This document shows, piece after piece, positions 1-11,282 of a stretch of 64,000 bases of DNA (position 1 is its first letter; every line of letters begins with the position of its first letter). The notes under the pieces were generated by a model. The model was given only the letters and a program-made list of their open reading frames with translations, was not told the DNA's origin and did not search any database. This DNA is from Glandiceps talaboti (lineage: Eukaryota > Hemichordata > Enteropneusta > Spengelidae), in assembly GCF_964340395.1 (NCBI RefSeq), contig NC_135565.1:9410742-9474741 (forward strand), given 5' to 3'. Position numbers and translations under genes: made by a program.

Positions 1-369
1 CTCTCATTTTTACACGAAGATAATTCTGGAAGTGTACACAAGAGCTCTATGAAACTTTCTGGAATTCTCAAGGCAGTAGTAAACTATTAAATCAACAGAG
101 GACATTGCTGTACTCAGCAGGAAAATTAATATTTCTTAACTTTGAATATTAAAAAAAGTGAAGAAAAAACTGTGAAATGACTCTACACGTACACGTGAGG
201 TACCCAGTTTCAACATCTTTATTTCTATTCCAAATCAAAAATACACTTCAGCTATACGCAAATGTCTGTCCATTCTGTTTCTACTTAAAATTGTACAGTT
301 CCACGATTATCTTATTAATGAGCTTGAAATCTGGGGTAAAATCTAAATGAACCAATTTATCCACTGTCA

Positions 370-1198
370 TTAAGAGCCGGGCCATGTTTCACCAATTATC
401 TCACATTTCGGTTGCACCTCTGTGGCAGGCTGGTCCATCAATGTAAACTTCCCAGACATCATTTCTTTTTCTTTTAGACTTTTTATTTTTCTCATCAAAC
501 TGGAAATATTAAGTGGTTGAATGACATCTGTGCATATGGACTGTAGGATAACTGGCAATGTTGACTTTACTGGCAATCCATGAGCCTGAATACCATCAAT
601 AATAACATTGCTGAGTACGAGTACTCTATATGTCAAATTTGACAATGTCAAATTAGCTGCAAGAATACAGAAAAATACCATTATAAGTGATGTCACAAAG
701 TTTTCACAAAGGTGCGAGTAATAAAGTATGGATATCCAGTAACACAGTCAAACATACCATGTGCCATAATTTTAGTAAGGAATGCATGTTCACCTTGCTT
801 GCACTTGCAGGTAAAAATTAATACACAGGGAATTCAGGTAGATTTTACCTACCTTTACTGCAAATACTACAATCACTGTGTAACTATACACATGTAAAAT
901 TAAGTAAAACATCACTCTGAACTTATATTTTTCAATGAAAGGGAAATTAGAAACAACTGTCCTCACAACAAACAACTTCAAAAGTGTATGAAAATCTAAT
1001 GACAAATGATTTCAAATTTGTGTGTGAGGGCGCTGTTCACCAAAATAAACTATAACGTCGCAGATTTCGTCTCCAAAAAGGGACTAGATTCACAACATCA
1101 CATCTTAAAATCATTCACAAGGACCATACATGTTCAAAAGAGTACTTACATCGACTGCTGCTTGGGAGACTCGCTATAATATCTTCAAGCGAAGGCAT
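370..1198 (-). CDS. small two-exon gene, unknown function (111 aa)
   Basis: Exon 1 is 1198-1150: an ATG followed by 16 codons beginning MPSLEDII, ending at a strong donor (T|GTAAGTAC). Exon 2 is 656-370, preceded by a pyrimidine-rich acceptor (TTCTTGCAG), and runs 94 codons to a TAA at 372-370. The phases fit: exon 1 leaves one base and exon 2 supplies two to complete a serine codon, giving a 111-residue protein without internal stops. The protein has no obvious signal peptide. A leucine/valine-rich middle (YRVLVLSNVIID) is followed by a lysine-rich helix (RKIKSLKEKE). I do not recognise the family, and additional exons inside the 493-bp intron cannot be excluded. The matching splice phases are the main support for a real gene. 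Confidence 0.6.
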
Positions 1199-1290
1199 TT
1201 TGTCTCCGTCAATCCCACTCGCTGAATGTACCACCCACTACTACAGCCGGCCGCCATATTTGCCTTCCGTAGTCAGTGCACTGAAAAGTA
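1199..1290 (-). promoter_or_regulatory. 5' leader with overlapping upstream ORF
   Basis: Upstream of the main ATG at 1198 there is an ATGGCGGCC at 1257 in good Kozak context. It opens a different frame (27 codons) that overlaps the main start and stops within exon 1. The leader is GC-richer than its surroundings, as expected near a promoter. Either this ATG is a repressive upstream ORF or transcription begins downstream of it. Confidence 0.35.
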
Positions 1291-1299
1291 TGTAAAAGT

Positions 1300-2605
1300 T
1301 TATGCTCAAGCAACACGTGTTCTTCTCATCAGAATTTCATCATATTTCATGTAGACTAAGTTCGAATGTTAAAATTTATAAGAGTGGTAACTATTTTCTG
1401 AAAAAAAAATGGAAAACACACAAAAAACCGAAATATTTTTGCAGCTTTACTCACCCTTCTCTCATGCAAAAACTGCAACCACGTTTCACAAATAGTTAAC
1501 ACCTACATCAAAGTGGTTTGGTCCATAAACCTTTTGCCAAATATGGTTATCCTACGTTAACAGGAACACGTGGACAACGATACTATTGAAGGGTACGTAC
1601 CAGCAGATTGCTCAAAGTGCGTGCCGTCTCAGGGCGAATTTTAGTGTGAGTTCGTCGGGAAGGCGCGCTCGGCACCAGATGTCATTTTTACTGCCAGCGT
1701 AGTTATATTTGCAAGCGGATTTATTTGGTGAAAATTGGCACAATTATAGAATTATTTATTCCCTGTCGAGTGATATAATTTGTTTTCAAATACATGAACT
1801 ACAAATCAAGATACACGCTCTCAAATTTTTGAGAAATCTGTAGTGTGCAGCGCGTCGTGTCGATGTCGTAACATTTCACACAGCGTCTGGCCTCCCTACT
1901 CTTACTTTTATTGCCTATTACCCTGTATACTGATATGCCTGCTGTAAACAACAATTCTAGGCACATACATTTGTAAGACATTTAAATAGTTTTTATCTTA
2001 TAATTCACCTCATATATCAAATTAATGCTCAGGAAATTTTTTATTCAAATATTGCAATTTGAAAAAAATATGTATGAACAAATAATTTAAATAATTTTTA
2101 CTCCCAGAATACAAAAAATACTATTCACATATTTGCAAATGTCATTGTCAGACCAGACATTCCATTGAGATTATGTTAGCGGTGGGTTGGGCCATGTATG
2201 CATATATATACGTTAATATATTCAATAACCTATGACCTCTATAATACCTTCGGCATCTTCCTTCCTTCCAACTTTTTCTTCAAAAAATTTGACCCACAGT
2301 CTGTCAAATAGATGGTGTCGATGTTACTTCTTTGGAGGGCATGTACGTCCAGGGAAAGTTTTTGTTTTGCCATGTTCATGTGTTACCGGTAAAACTTGGT
2401 GGTTCACATCGAGTATGATCTACTTTGACTCGCCTCCAAGCCAACTGACTTTCAGCTTCAAACTCGCCATCAGAATCATTACTCCTCACCACAATTTCCC
2501 TGATTTCTGGTGGTAAATGTGCAAGGGCTGGATTGCCTGTAATGGCGGTAGACATCTTTAAATTTCCCCCAACGTCCGTAATATTCCGGATTCAGCAAAA
2601 GAAGG
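1300..2605. other. AT-rich non-coding stretch
   Basis: No convincing exon, splice pair or repeat structure was seen here. It contains scattered short AT runs (2035-2130) and a short open frame near 2232-2516 whose composition looks random. Confidence 0.4.
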
Positions 2606-2609
2606 GTTA

Positions 2610-2825
2610 AACACAACTTGTATGTCTGTAGACTTGTGTATATATGAACACAACCTGTCTGTAAACCTATAGAAAATATCATTAAACACAAGTTGAAGGT
2701 TTGTAGACCTACAAATATCTACAAACCCAACCCCTATCTTCATCTGTGGATCCGTAGAGAATATCTACAAAAATACTCGTCTGCCTCTATATAAACCTAT
2801 AGAACAAATCTACAAACACAAAGTG
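2610..2825. repeat. 'GTAGA...TATCTACAAAC' minisatellite, copy 1
   Basis: Degenerate units of about 30-60 bp repeat the words 'gtagac', 'atatctacaaac' and 'cccctatcttcatctgtggatcc'. The same family recurs at 13880-14100 and 14800-14960, each time next to a copy of the TTTTAGCACAAC repeat. This suggests it is a fixed internal or flanking part of that repeat family. Confidence 0.65.
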
Positions 2826-2827
2826 TT

Positions 2828-3054
2828 AGGCGCAAATGAACTGATAAGGTTCAGTAGTGCTACAGGCAGTGCTAAGTGTCTGTCTGTGTGTGGGTGTGTA
2901 AGTTTAAAGTCAAAAACCACTAAACCGATTGCCATTATATTTGGTGGGTATATTACCTCAGGTGTCTAGTTGGGAAATTGTTCAAATCAAAATGATCTTG
3001 CCACGGTTTGTGATTTGGGTCAAAAAATTTGATTTTTGGTAAAAAAATTTAAAC
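2828..3054 (+). mobile_element. left half of TTTTAGCACAAC repeat, split by transposon
   Basis: The sequence follows the first part of the intact copy at 61525-62291: gcaaatgaactg, ggttcagtagtgct, a gtctgtctgtgtg tract, 'ccgattgccat', 'atttggtgggta', 'gtctagttgggaaattgttcaaatca'. It stops at the TTAA at 3055-3058. The continuation of the same repeat resumes at 11546, after the right TTAA. The two halves together show that the 3059-11541 element inserted into this older repeat. Confidence 0.75.
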
Positions 3055-3058
3055 TTAA

Positions 3059-3082
3059 AGGGACACAGGCCAAGTTTAGACG
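3059..3082 (+). repeat. left terminal inverted repeat of the TTAA transposon
   Basis: 24 bp starting AGGGACACAGG, a perfect reverse-complement match to 11518-11541. It follows the TTAA at 3055-3058. A diverged version of this end plus the next 25 bases (including 'aatttttgttgcc') occurs at 20022-20071. Confidence 0.85.
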
Positions 3083-3304
3083 GTTTTTGGACGTAATTTT
3101 TGTTGCCTACGAAATGTTACATATTGTATTCTACTTACTGAAACACACTCATCCATTACTTGATACTGGTAGAACTCAATCTTGGTATTTAGGTATAATA
3201 TAGAAAAGATGCGATGACATAATTGTTGGTACGTATTAACAAATGCTGAGAAAACCTGCCGTTACATGAATAACGCATGCGTTCTATCGCTGATAAAAAG
3301 TGAA

Positions 3305-3349
3305 TCGTCACAGTTACGTCACGTACACTACGTCATCGAATATCTCAGA
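3305..3349 (+). promoter_or_regulatory. CRE-like sites before the transposase start
   Basis: Two TACGTCA-type half-sites ('gttacgtcacg' and 'ctacgtcatcg') lie 10-40 bp upstream of the ATGGCGGCAC at 3350. A perfect TGACGTCA palindrome lies near the other end of the element (11275-11282), and another at 20359-20366 in the related copy. They resemble CREB/ATF sites of CpG-type promoters. Function is inferred from sequence only. Confidence 0.35.
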
Positions 3350-3531
3350 ATGGCGGCACATAAGCTTGGCCCCGGTCGTCCGATGGTAAGCAGTTCGGCT
3401 AAAAAAGGGTCACGAGCAGTGTTTACCTCAGGGAAAATAAATATTTTTGGGCAGATCGACCGCTGGAAAGCAATAAAGGACAAACTGACGTTGAAGAGTA
3501 ATCGAGAAGTTGCGGAATTCTTGATAAACTG
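3350..3531 (+). CDS. Kolobok-like transposase, first exon
   Basis: An ATG in a good context (ATGGCGGCAC) opens 60 codons plus two bases, ending at a consensus donor (ACTG|GTAAGTATA). The product is basic at first (MAAHKLGPGRP), then has 'FTSGKINIFGQIDRWKAIKD' and 'NREVAEFLINW'. The end of this exon resembles an N-terminal helix typical of large multi-copy transposase-like proteins of marine animals. It lies 290 bp inside the left transposon end, just after CRE-like motifs, which suits the first exon of the element's own gene. The upstream in-frame ATG at 3266 is less likely because the CpG-rich promoter-like block lies between them. Confidence 0.55.
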
Positions 3532-4865
3532 GTAAGTATAAATGCACACGTAGAAAGCCATGATTGTACATGTTTTGCTGAGTGTCGTGTAATGTCATGA
3601 TGTTTACAACCTACATGTTTGCACTTTCTACTGTGCACTGTGAGGTACAGTGAAATTTATTTCGGGAATCATGCACCAATTAAGGTCATTTCTATTGTAT
3701 TCGAAGGTGGTGACAATATTGTAGAGGTGAATAACGTTCTGTTGTAAGTTATAGCAAGCTGTACGCTATACACGATACACTCACTTCCTGTTGAAGTTGT
3801 GCGTAGTGTTACTATTGGTATTAGATGTGAGAACTCGCGGATCGGCTCAACATTTACTAAGCTTACTCGCTGACGTTTTCAGCGTGATCGATCCAGCCTT
3901 ACCAATTACCGTACGCTCTCCATTACACAATTTTGCAGAGGGTTTTTCTTTTTACCAATACTCGCGGGAACTGTCCAAGACAAACTTCGAGGTGCTACTG
4001 TACTGGTATACGTAGCGTAGTGCTACTTGCATGTCGACTGTACAATAGCAAGTCAGAATCGAGTAATTGCTTCGACTGCCCGGGTCGATAAATAGCTATA
4101 CTATAAGATTATCTCAATGCAGAGGAGAAGTGTAATAACTAAAAAATTACTATTTCTTTATTTTATGCACATGTTTATAGTTAGACTTAGTGAGCGTACG
4201 GAGGTATATCTCCATGGTCAAACGATATGCAAGCTGTTTTGAGTACATGAAACCATAAAAGTGCGTTACAATTACATTGAAAATTGTTGGTCGTTGTTGT
4301 TCTTGGAGATCGTTTGAAGTAGCTCTTGTTTGTTTTATGTTCAAAGTTATTTCCAGTGATTTATGACGGATACATTAGTTGTTTGATGTGTGTGGGTGTG
4401 TGTGTGTGTGTGTGTGGGGTGGGGGGTGGGGGTGAGGGGGGTTTATGAATTCATTGTGTCAATTATGACTGCATGTTTGTTTTAGTTTTATTTAGAAAGC
4501 ATCTGTCAAGTGGCATGTTCTCCACATGAATTAAATGTACAGATAGTGTACTTGTACATACTTATTAGTCACAGCTTCCATTATTTTATATTAGAATGGA
4601 TAAATTAGTTTGTGTAGCTATGACATCAGCAATCAATGCCTTAAATTCCAATTTATAACCCCTTCTTGATGATTACACAATACCTAAAACCTACTGTCTT
4701 TGACTCCTGTTTTTTACCAGTACTGCTTTGACTGACTAAACAAGTTAGCACTGCAAAATAAGGACAATTTAGCAAAACCAGAAGACTAAGTAAGTCTAAT
4801 AATAATAATAATACAATTTCTTGTACTGCAGTATTGTAATCAAGTGTTTTTACATTATGCGGTAG

Positions 4866-4990
4866 GTATCATGATCATAAGGAGTGTAGAAGGGGTGAAC
4901 CACTGCCAAGTACATCACATCATGCTACAATGATGGAAGACCCAGCATTTACCACAAGGCAACAAGATGATGAAGCGAGGTCCACAGCTG
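4866..4990 (+). CDS. transposase candidate exon 2
   Basis: Acceptor 'gcggtag' and donor 'GCTG|GTGTAAAT' bound 125 nt that continue exon 1 in frame: W, then YHDHKECRRGEPLPSTSHH and a segment ending DDEARSTA. Composition and the Cys/His pair look coding. However, the exon leaves phase 1, which does not fit the next exon (5253), so either a boundary is mutated or this exon is alternative. Confidence 0.35.
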
Positions 4991-5070
4991 GTGTAAATAT
5001 TTTAACTTTTAGCTTTCACTGTGAACTTTGATTTGAACTCTTGGTATTCCATTGGCTAGAAACTAATTTT

Positions 5071-5132
5071 ATGTATGTATGTATGTATGTATGTATGTAT
5101 GTATGTATGTATGTATGTATGTATGTATGTAT
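5071..5132. repeat. (ATGT)n microsatellite
   Basis: Uninterrupted ATGT tetranucleotide run of about 15 units inside a transposase intron. Confidence 0.95.
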
Positions 5133-5252
5133 CAGTGCTGTAACTCACTCTGAATTTGTTGAATTTAAATGCATGCAAAAGGTTCAGTAATATTTAAAAA
5201 TAACATATATTGTATAAAAGTTTAAAGTTGTATTGTTTCACATGCTTTTCAG

Positions 5253-5396
5253 GTCTCGTGGACAGCAGTGTAAAGTTACTGAACAAATAATTACCACCAC
5301 CACTTCAACCCCAATTCACAGCTATTACATGGGTGCAATGAAGGAATTAAGTGGTCCTGACATTTCTGAAATTTCTGCAGCAAGTGAATCAGATCG
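5253..5396 (+). CDS. transposase candidate exon 3
   Basis: Acceptor 'cacatgcttttcag' and donor 'ATCG|GTAAGG' enclose 144 nt with one open frame (SRGQQCKVTEQIITTTTSTP, then a stretch rich in Ser, Glu and Ile ending AASESDR). It joins exon 1 directly in phase (codon W then SRG) but not exon 2, so exon 2 may be skipped in functional transcripts. It does not join the 5939 exon in phase, so an exon is missing or mutated between them. Confidence 0.4.
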
Positions 5397-5938
5397 GTAA
5401 GGTATTGTTGTTATTCAACAAAAAATCTGGGGTTTCTATTTTAATGCACATTTTTTTTTCAAAATTGGTCTCATGTCACTAATGAAAACTATACAAAGAG
5501 TATTAAACTACAAAGGAGTACTCTACTCTACTCAAGTTATTGATATGTATTATGTATGATAAGAGCTGCTTGTTTTGTGAAATTACAATCTAAGATCTTG
5601 AACTTCATCTAAAATTGTACACTATACTGCGTCTCATTTTACTGATATTACGAATGCTTGGTACCAAAAGGATGAAGATATGTACTATGTGTTCTGTATT
5701 CTGTTACCATGCACAATAAAAAAGTTATATTGTGATTCTTACCTTACCACAAGATAATATTTGAAATAGAAGATATGCTATCACATCACAGAAAATTTAG
5801 CTCCTTGAATGAAGAATGTGATTAGATCCATTGATCCGTTTTAAGTTTTAGTTTGTATATTTGCCAGTGGTTACACCATCCTGAGTTTTTAAATGTACCT
5901 AGTTGTAATACATATTGAAATTTGTGATTTATATTCAG

Positions 5939-6221
5939 ACATGTCCAGCTGGACACCTCGAATACAAATGGTGCTCGCAACCAGTTCTGAATAGCAGGTT
6001 ACATAGTGGAGATCTAATGACAGCAGCAGCAATATTTTTGTCAGGCAACAACTATGCAAACATTGATAGGTTTGCCAAGGTGCTCTCTTTGAAGTTATTG
6101 TGTCAGACCACATTCAACAGAATACAAAGAACCTGCCTTGTACCATGCGTAGACAAATTTTGGAAGGAACACCAGTTAGAGCTATGTGCATCATTTGAGG
6201 GTGAAACACTGGTTCTACTTG
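5939..6221 (+). CDS. Kolobok-like transposase core exon (CPAGH..WCSQP)
   Basis: A 283-nt exon between acceptor 'atattcag' and donor 'CTTG|GTAAGTGC'. The protein has CPAGH, EYKWCSQPVLN, 'SGDLMTAAAIFLSGNNYANI' and CLVPCVDKFW. This is the same module, with the same exon length (283 nt) and the same phase, as the exons at 33772-34054 and 35088-35370 on the minus strand. In the 33-kb gene this exon is followed directly by the exon with DGR-DSPG. Here no such partner is visible downstream. I infer this element lost its catalytic exon and is non-autonomous unless the exon is too diverged to recognise. Confidence 0.65.
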
Positions 6222-6639
6222 GTAAGTGCACTCATTTGTTTTTGATAATATTTATATGAATTTTAAGATGTACATCAGTTCCTGAAGATGCAAGTATCAA
6301 GTTTGTCCAGTAAAGTAGCTATATTTGTCAAATGAAATTCATTACGCATAGTACTCATTTATTATGAGATACAAGCTTTCTTTTTATGACCCAAGCTTGC
6401 CCTTGTGTGCACGTACATTTCACGCACAATAAATGGAATGCACACAGTCACAATTCTGGTGCTTGCATCACTTGTTAGCACAACTGAACAGAGGTTCAAC
6501 AGTGCTGTCTGTAGGTGTAGTGAATCATCTATGTACAATACTCTAAACCTAATATATGTAAGTTGTTTTGTTGAACTCATTATAGTTTGCTATTGAGTTG
6601 ATGTATGACTTGAACATAAGTTGTGTTTAGTGTCCCCTT

Positions 6640-7100
6640 TCAAACCCACTCTCTTCATGAAAGATCTGAACAGTTTATGTAGCTTCTACTACGAGACACA
6701 AATATACCCTGCATTCAAATTGCAGGGTAAATCAGAAGAACATACCATGTGTCATTATGCAACAACAGATGAACAATCCTCTAGCGGAGAACTCATTTTG
6801 TGAACTGTTTTGCAAAATCTCTATTTCAAAAAATATATCTTTCTTAATTCTATCTTGAAGGTATCATAGAGGCTACAATAAAAAGAGCAGCACATGGTCT
6901 ACGAAAACAGTGAAAGAACAGAAAACATATCCACATTATACAGCCTAGAAAAAATCAATTCTACAAACACGGCTGGAAGAAAAAAGGGGAATGCAACACG
7001 AGAGAACTGGAGCCAACTGATCCAAGGAGAATATCAACACATCTAGCACCAGTAACTCCACCTCCCACATCTCTTCTGGTGGAGCAACATGTGTCTTGAT
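6640..7100 (+). other. possible decayed 3' exons of the transposon gene
   Basis: Acceptor-like sites at about 6724 ('aaattgcag') and 6860 ('cttgaag') precede short frames rich in K, E and S. The first ends in a stop at about 6800. None matches a part of the family I can name, so these may be remnants or chance. Confidence 0.2.
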
Positions 7101-7299
7101 ACCACTAAACTTATATGACTTTCATGAACATGAAGTGTCTGCAATATCCAAAACCTTCAAAAAAAGTTGTTTCAAGAGTTCCTGGAAAGCTGTAGTGCAG
7201 TGCTCAGACACAGCAGTTTGATTTGATTGGATAACCTTGTGAATAGTACCAAGAGAACCATTTGCTACAAAACAAATCTAAGGGAGCCTTCAGTAATTC

Positions 7300-7400
7300 C
7301 GGGGGGGGGGGGGGGATTTAGGGTATGTCTGAGCTGTAAAATGTGACCCCCTTTCAAGCCAAAGTTCTAAAATCTGACCTCCCCCATCTCAAAATGACAA
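7300..7400. repeat. G-run and adjoining C-rich ends
   Basis: A run of about 16 G at 7300-7316 is followed by 'atttagggtatgtctgagctgtaaaatgtgac' and CCCCC tracts. The region 9264-9367 has similar C-run/G-run blocks in the opposite sense. This could be the ends of another large inverted element, but the similarity is weak. Confidence 0.3.
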
Positions 7401-7430
7401 ATTCACTGATAGATGGATGGAAATTATGTG

Positions 7431-7791
7431 GACATAATAGATGTAACGTTTAATGATTTTTTCAATATGTTTTGTTCTGTTTATCAACTACAGTTTTTAG
7501 TTTCTTGTCCTACTCCATAACACACATTGAAACACTCCTGTCTTTGGCTAACACTTGTAAACGTAAACACAACCTGTATATGAACAAACTGCATTGTTAT
7601 TTTTTACAAGTGAATTTTAGTCTGGACTAAAACTATCAACAATAACAGTGCACTTTACACATATACAGGCTGTGTTGACAAGCCAAATACAGGGTATTTC
7701 AGCATGTTTTAAAGAGTAGAACAAGAAACTGCACTTGACACACACAACGAAAGTATTGAAACAAGATCATCAAGTTACAGATACTGTCTCT
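7431..7791. mobile_element. TTAA-type MITE, copy 1 (diverged)
   Basis: The left end GACATAATAGATGTAAC mirrors the right end: the reverse complement of 7772-7791 begins AGAGACAGTATCTGTAAC. The right side abuts TTAA at 7792-7795. The whole body aligns by eye with 42964-43312: both contain 'atcaacta', 'ttgacaa', 'gaattctagtc' versus 'gaattttagtc', 'aagaaactgca' and a GTTACAG end. It is nested inside the 8.48-kb transposon. Confidence 0.55.
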
Positions 7792-8029
7792 TTAATGATT
7801 TAATTACACAACACATATTTCTGCCATGCACAGGTATTACCAAACTTACTGGTACATTATTCTTTGTTTATAATGGATATCGTGATTTCCATGTGGTACA
7901 CACTCTCCTCGATAGAGTAACCTGTAATAACGCTGAAATCTCAGTATCACTTTGTGGATTGTTTTTTTCACTACTCTCACTGTCGCTTTCCTTAGTGTCA
8001 CTATCACTGTCATTCAATACATTGAGGAC

Positions 8030-8100
8030 AACAACAACAACAACAAAAACAACCAAAACAACATGATCATCATCATCAACATCATCATCATCATAATCAT
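8030..8100. repeat. (CAA)n / (ATC)n trinucleotide tracts
   Basis: Tandem CAACAA and ATCATC runs. The long D-rich and V-rich open frames here are by-products of the simple repeat. Confidence 0.8.
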
Positions 8101-8198
8101 CCTCTCGAGTCAGTGGAGCTGGAAGCACTGCTGTTTATTTCTTCTTCCTCTTGGCTTTCATTTGTTTCCTTGGCCATTTCATATCACTCTAGTATCTG

Positions 8199-8766
8199 CT
8201 GGCTAACGAGTATAAAGTTGGCGTCAGATTCAGATAGCGTCATATTGAGCGTCAGATAGCCTTAGATCTGAAGACACCCGACGGCTGGCCGGAAGGACAA
8301 ACCTGAAATAATACTGTTGAGACTACAGGGAAATATTCCCCTTCACAACCTTTTGATGGCAGTAGGAATGTCTCTGCTTGCACAATTTTTATTTGGGAAA
8401 AATATGTGAAATAGAGTTGAAATACTTGCCACCAAGACATTGATAGCCCCAAGTTCAGCCACTGTATGTTCGTTGGTTGATACATTTTGCTAATAATGTA
8501 CATGGCGTCAGTAAAGGTGTCAGTAAAAATTAAGTTTATGTTGCCATTTTTAAAAATAATTTAAATTTGAATTTTAACAATTGTGCAGGCAGAGAGATTC
8601 CACCTTCCATCAAGAGAATCTTTCCCTGTAGTCTCAATGGTATTATTTCAGGTTTGATTGAATCCGTCGGGTGTCTTCGGATCTGAGACTATCTGACACT
8701 CAATATGACGCTCAATATGACGCTACCTGAATCTGAATCTGCCGCCAACTTTATACTCGTTGCTGG
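8199..8766. mobile_element. foldback element with ~190-bp inverted arms
   Basis: The left arm 8199-8387 and right arm 8579-8766 are reverse complements over nearly their full length. Shared words include 'aacgagtataaagttggcg', 'agcgtcatattgagcgtc', 'gaagacacccgacgg', 'aacctgaaataatac' and 'gagactacaggga'. The arms are separated by a roughly 190-bp AT-rich spacer. Indels between the arms (for example an extra 'atattgagcgtc' unit on the right) show they have aged. It has no coding capacity, and its structure is that of a foldback or MITE-type element. Confidence 0.8.
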
Positions 8767-8863
8767 CCAAAACTTTTTCCAACGTGAGCCGCTCCAAGTT
8801 TTACTTTGTCTTTCTACAAAAGCTTGTATTCAGCATGTCTGTGACACAGGTCACTCTTTGCGT

Positions 8864-9143
8864 GGAAACCGCACACACTTCCCTGTATACAATACACTCA
8901 AGACATAACCTTTTGAAAGTCAAGACTTTTTGAGGTCTGAAAGTTCCCATGTATTGTTTATGGAAAAAAGCTCAGTTTCATCAGTTTACTTGTAATATGT
9001 AATATTTAAACTTATGGCTTTGGCACTTTTTCCATAGACAATACATGATGGGGACTTTCAGACCTCAAAAAGTCTTGACTTTCAGACTTTCAAAAAGTTA
9101 TGTCTCGAGTATATTGTATGTAGGGAAGTGTGTGTGATTCCAT
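8864..9143. mobile_element. second foldback element (280 bp)
   Basis: Arms 8864-8970 and 9026-9143 are inverted copies sharing 'acacacttccct', 'aatacactc' versus 'aatatactc', 'agacataac', 'gtcaagactttttgaggtct' and 'tatggaaaaa'. The loop is about 55 bp. It lies only about 100 bp from the first foldback element, with unrelated arm sequence. Confidence 0.8.
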
Positions 9144-9459
9144 CAGTTTATATACTACTCTTCGTTTGAAGGGATATGTGTTGTTTCTCTCAGAATTGTA
9201 GACTTTGTTTGAAATAGTGCAGAGTGCATTTTAGAATAAATAATGAGTCAACGTATAATGTGAACCCCCCTCCCCCCGGACGGGTTTCTAAAATATGAAC
9301 ATCCCCCTTCGACATGCTTCGAAAACATGACCAATCCCCCCAGCCCACCCCTTGCAAAGTCCCCCGAGAGAATTATGCCTATTTGCACTATATTGACATA
9401 TCTTTAGTAATTACTGTCAGTCATACAAATCGCACAACTGATTACATGTGCAAACATAC

Positions 9460-9613
9460 ATAAATAGATACATACATACATACATACATACACACATACA
9501 TACAGATAGATACATACATACATACATACACACATACATGCACACACATACATACGTACGTACGTACGTACGTACATACATACATACATACATACGTACG
9601 TACGTACGTACAT
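9460..9613. repeat. (TACA)n/(GTAC)n compound microsatellite
   Basis: Tandem ACAT/TACA units change to ACGT/GTAC units and back. The CpG-containing GTAC block recurs in the microsatellite at 31920-32010. Long Y/V/C-rich and H/T-rich frames here are repeat artefacts. Confidence 0.95.
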
Positions 9614-9624
9614 CAACAAAATGT

Positions 9625-11270
9625 AGAAATAATGACTTCCTTGACAAAGTTGTATTGTCACACTTCCAAGTTATCTTTATGTTATGGTTTGCAGGATGTT
9701 TATGAGTAAAAACATTGAACACAATCTTGTAACAGCCTGTATGCACACTAAACACACTAGAGACACGAAAAGTAAGATTTAATAGTAATCACAATCAATT
9801 TATTCATACAACCTACATGACAGAGGTAAGGGTAATGAGTGTGTGTGCATGTATGTAAGTATGGGGTTTCATAGGCTGTCCATAAATGATTTTAAAGGAG
9901 ACATTATCAAAACTAACAATTAGTCATTGATAGCAATCATTGTACATAAGCAGTGAAAGTGTATTTCTATTATGCGATATGATGCTATGTGGTTTACCAT
10001 ATAAAACTAAAATATACATGCACTGCATAAACATTGATTGTGTTCACTTACTATGGTTTTCAAGAATCAGACAATATTATATACCATTGGTTTGTGTAGA
10101 CCTATGAAAATATTTCACTAAAAATGTAAGGAATTCATAGCAGCATGTTTGATATGTAGAATCCTAGCTGCATACTACAGTAGCACATTTCACTTTCAGT
10201 TGGTTGGCATATGCTGACAAATAATTATGCAAACCTTTGGTCATTGTTGCTCACCATACTTAGTGAGAGTTTACTGAGTGAGCAGTTTGTTAAGTCTGTT
10301 TTGTCATTGAACAAGTGGCTCAAACACAGACCGTTGATTTGCATTGATTATTCCATCTGTGACTTTGCCCTTTACACTGCTGCCCATGGTGCCAGGTTGC
10401 CTAGATAAAAGAATGGTAAAAAAGGTTCAAATGTAAAAATGTTGTACACTATTGTTATTTTCTATTTTTACACAGTAGATATGCAAGACATTGTACAGAT
10501 AATATAATAAATATTGATCAACTTATCTGTGTTGTAATTATTTCTGTCAGGTGTGCAGTATCCTAGATCTGTTGCCCCCCCCCCCCCCCCCCCCGCCCCA
10601 TAACTGACTCTCCAACAGCCTCACCCCCATAAAAAACTACCTAAATAAATAAATGATAGAATTCTGATTATATACCTACAATCCCATTTTATTTGGACCA
10701 ATTTGAACTAAATGTACTCTTAAAAGTGCAGAAATGAAAGGCCAGACATTATGAACCTAATCCATTGTACACTTGAAGAAAATAGAAAACTTTGGGCAAT
10801 GAGGTTTCACAACACGTCTGGTGCCTATGCCCAAATAACAGGCTGTGAACAGCTTCTAGCTTTGTACTTATCCGTCAATCACATGTAAATATCCTCAAAG
10901 CTAGCTATGCCAAAATAGATTTACATCTGCGCGAGTGTGGGCATCGAGGTGGACGCCACAATTACATGTAACTAAAGATAAACAAATTGTGAAGTAATCG
11001 ACGTTCGACCAGCTGACAGCTAGCGCGAACAACACACGTAGCACTTTCGCTACGTCTCTCTCGGTCCTACGCTAGTTGTTTTTCTTTGCAAACCCCGTAA
11101 GAAAATAAAAAATAAAACGAACAATAATGATGAGTCATACAAGATAAAATATAAGAATGGACAGAGAGCTAGATCCGTAGAGAGAAAATTCACCACACTT
11201 ACATTGCGTCGGCAAGGTCAGCAGCTTCCATTGTTTTTCAAGAGGGTCATGGGTCATAGCATAAATTACC
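9625..11270. other. transposon interior without recognisable genes
   Basis: AT-rich sequence with a C-run at 10575-10594. Open frames at 10211-10408 and 11135-11452 lack splice support or recognisable motifs. An ATGGCTGC at 11343 opens only 25 codons and runs into the right terminus. Confidence 0.4.
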
Positions 11271-11274
11271 ATCT

Positions 11275-11282
11275 TGACGTCA
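11275..11282. promoter_or_regulatory. perfect CRE palindrome TGACGTCA
   Basis: TGACGTCA lies 260 bp from the right end of the transposon. 'cacgtgat' (E-box) lies 25 bp further right. A mirrored CRE arrangement sits near the left end. Confidence 0.35.

Noticed and set aside
7868-8128. Acidic/valine-rich frame on the minus strand
   Set aside because: Derived from (ATC)n and (CAA)n tracts; no splice or start support.
7285-9390. G-run/C-run blocks at 7300 and 9264-9367 as ends of one 2.1-kb inverted element
   Set aside because: Similarity between the arms is limited to homopolymer and short words; no target duplication is visible.
9417-9755. Open frames of 85-112 codons rich in Y, V, C or H, T
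   Set aside because: They are translations of the (TACA)n/(GTAC)n microsatellite in several frames and have no independent coding signal.
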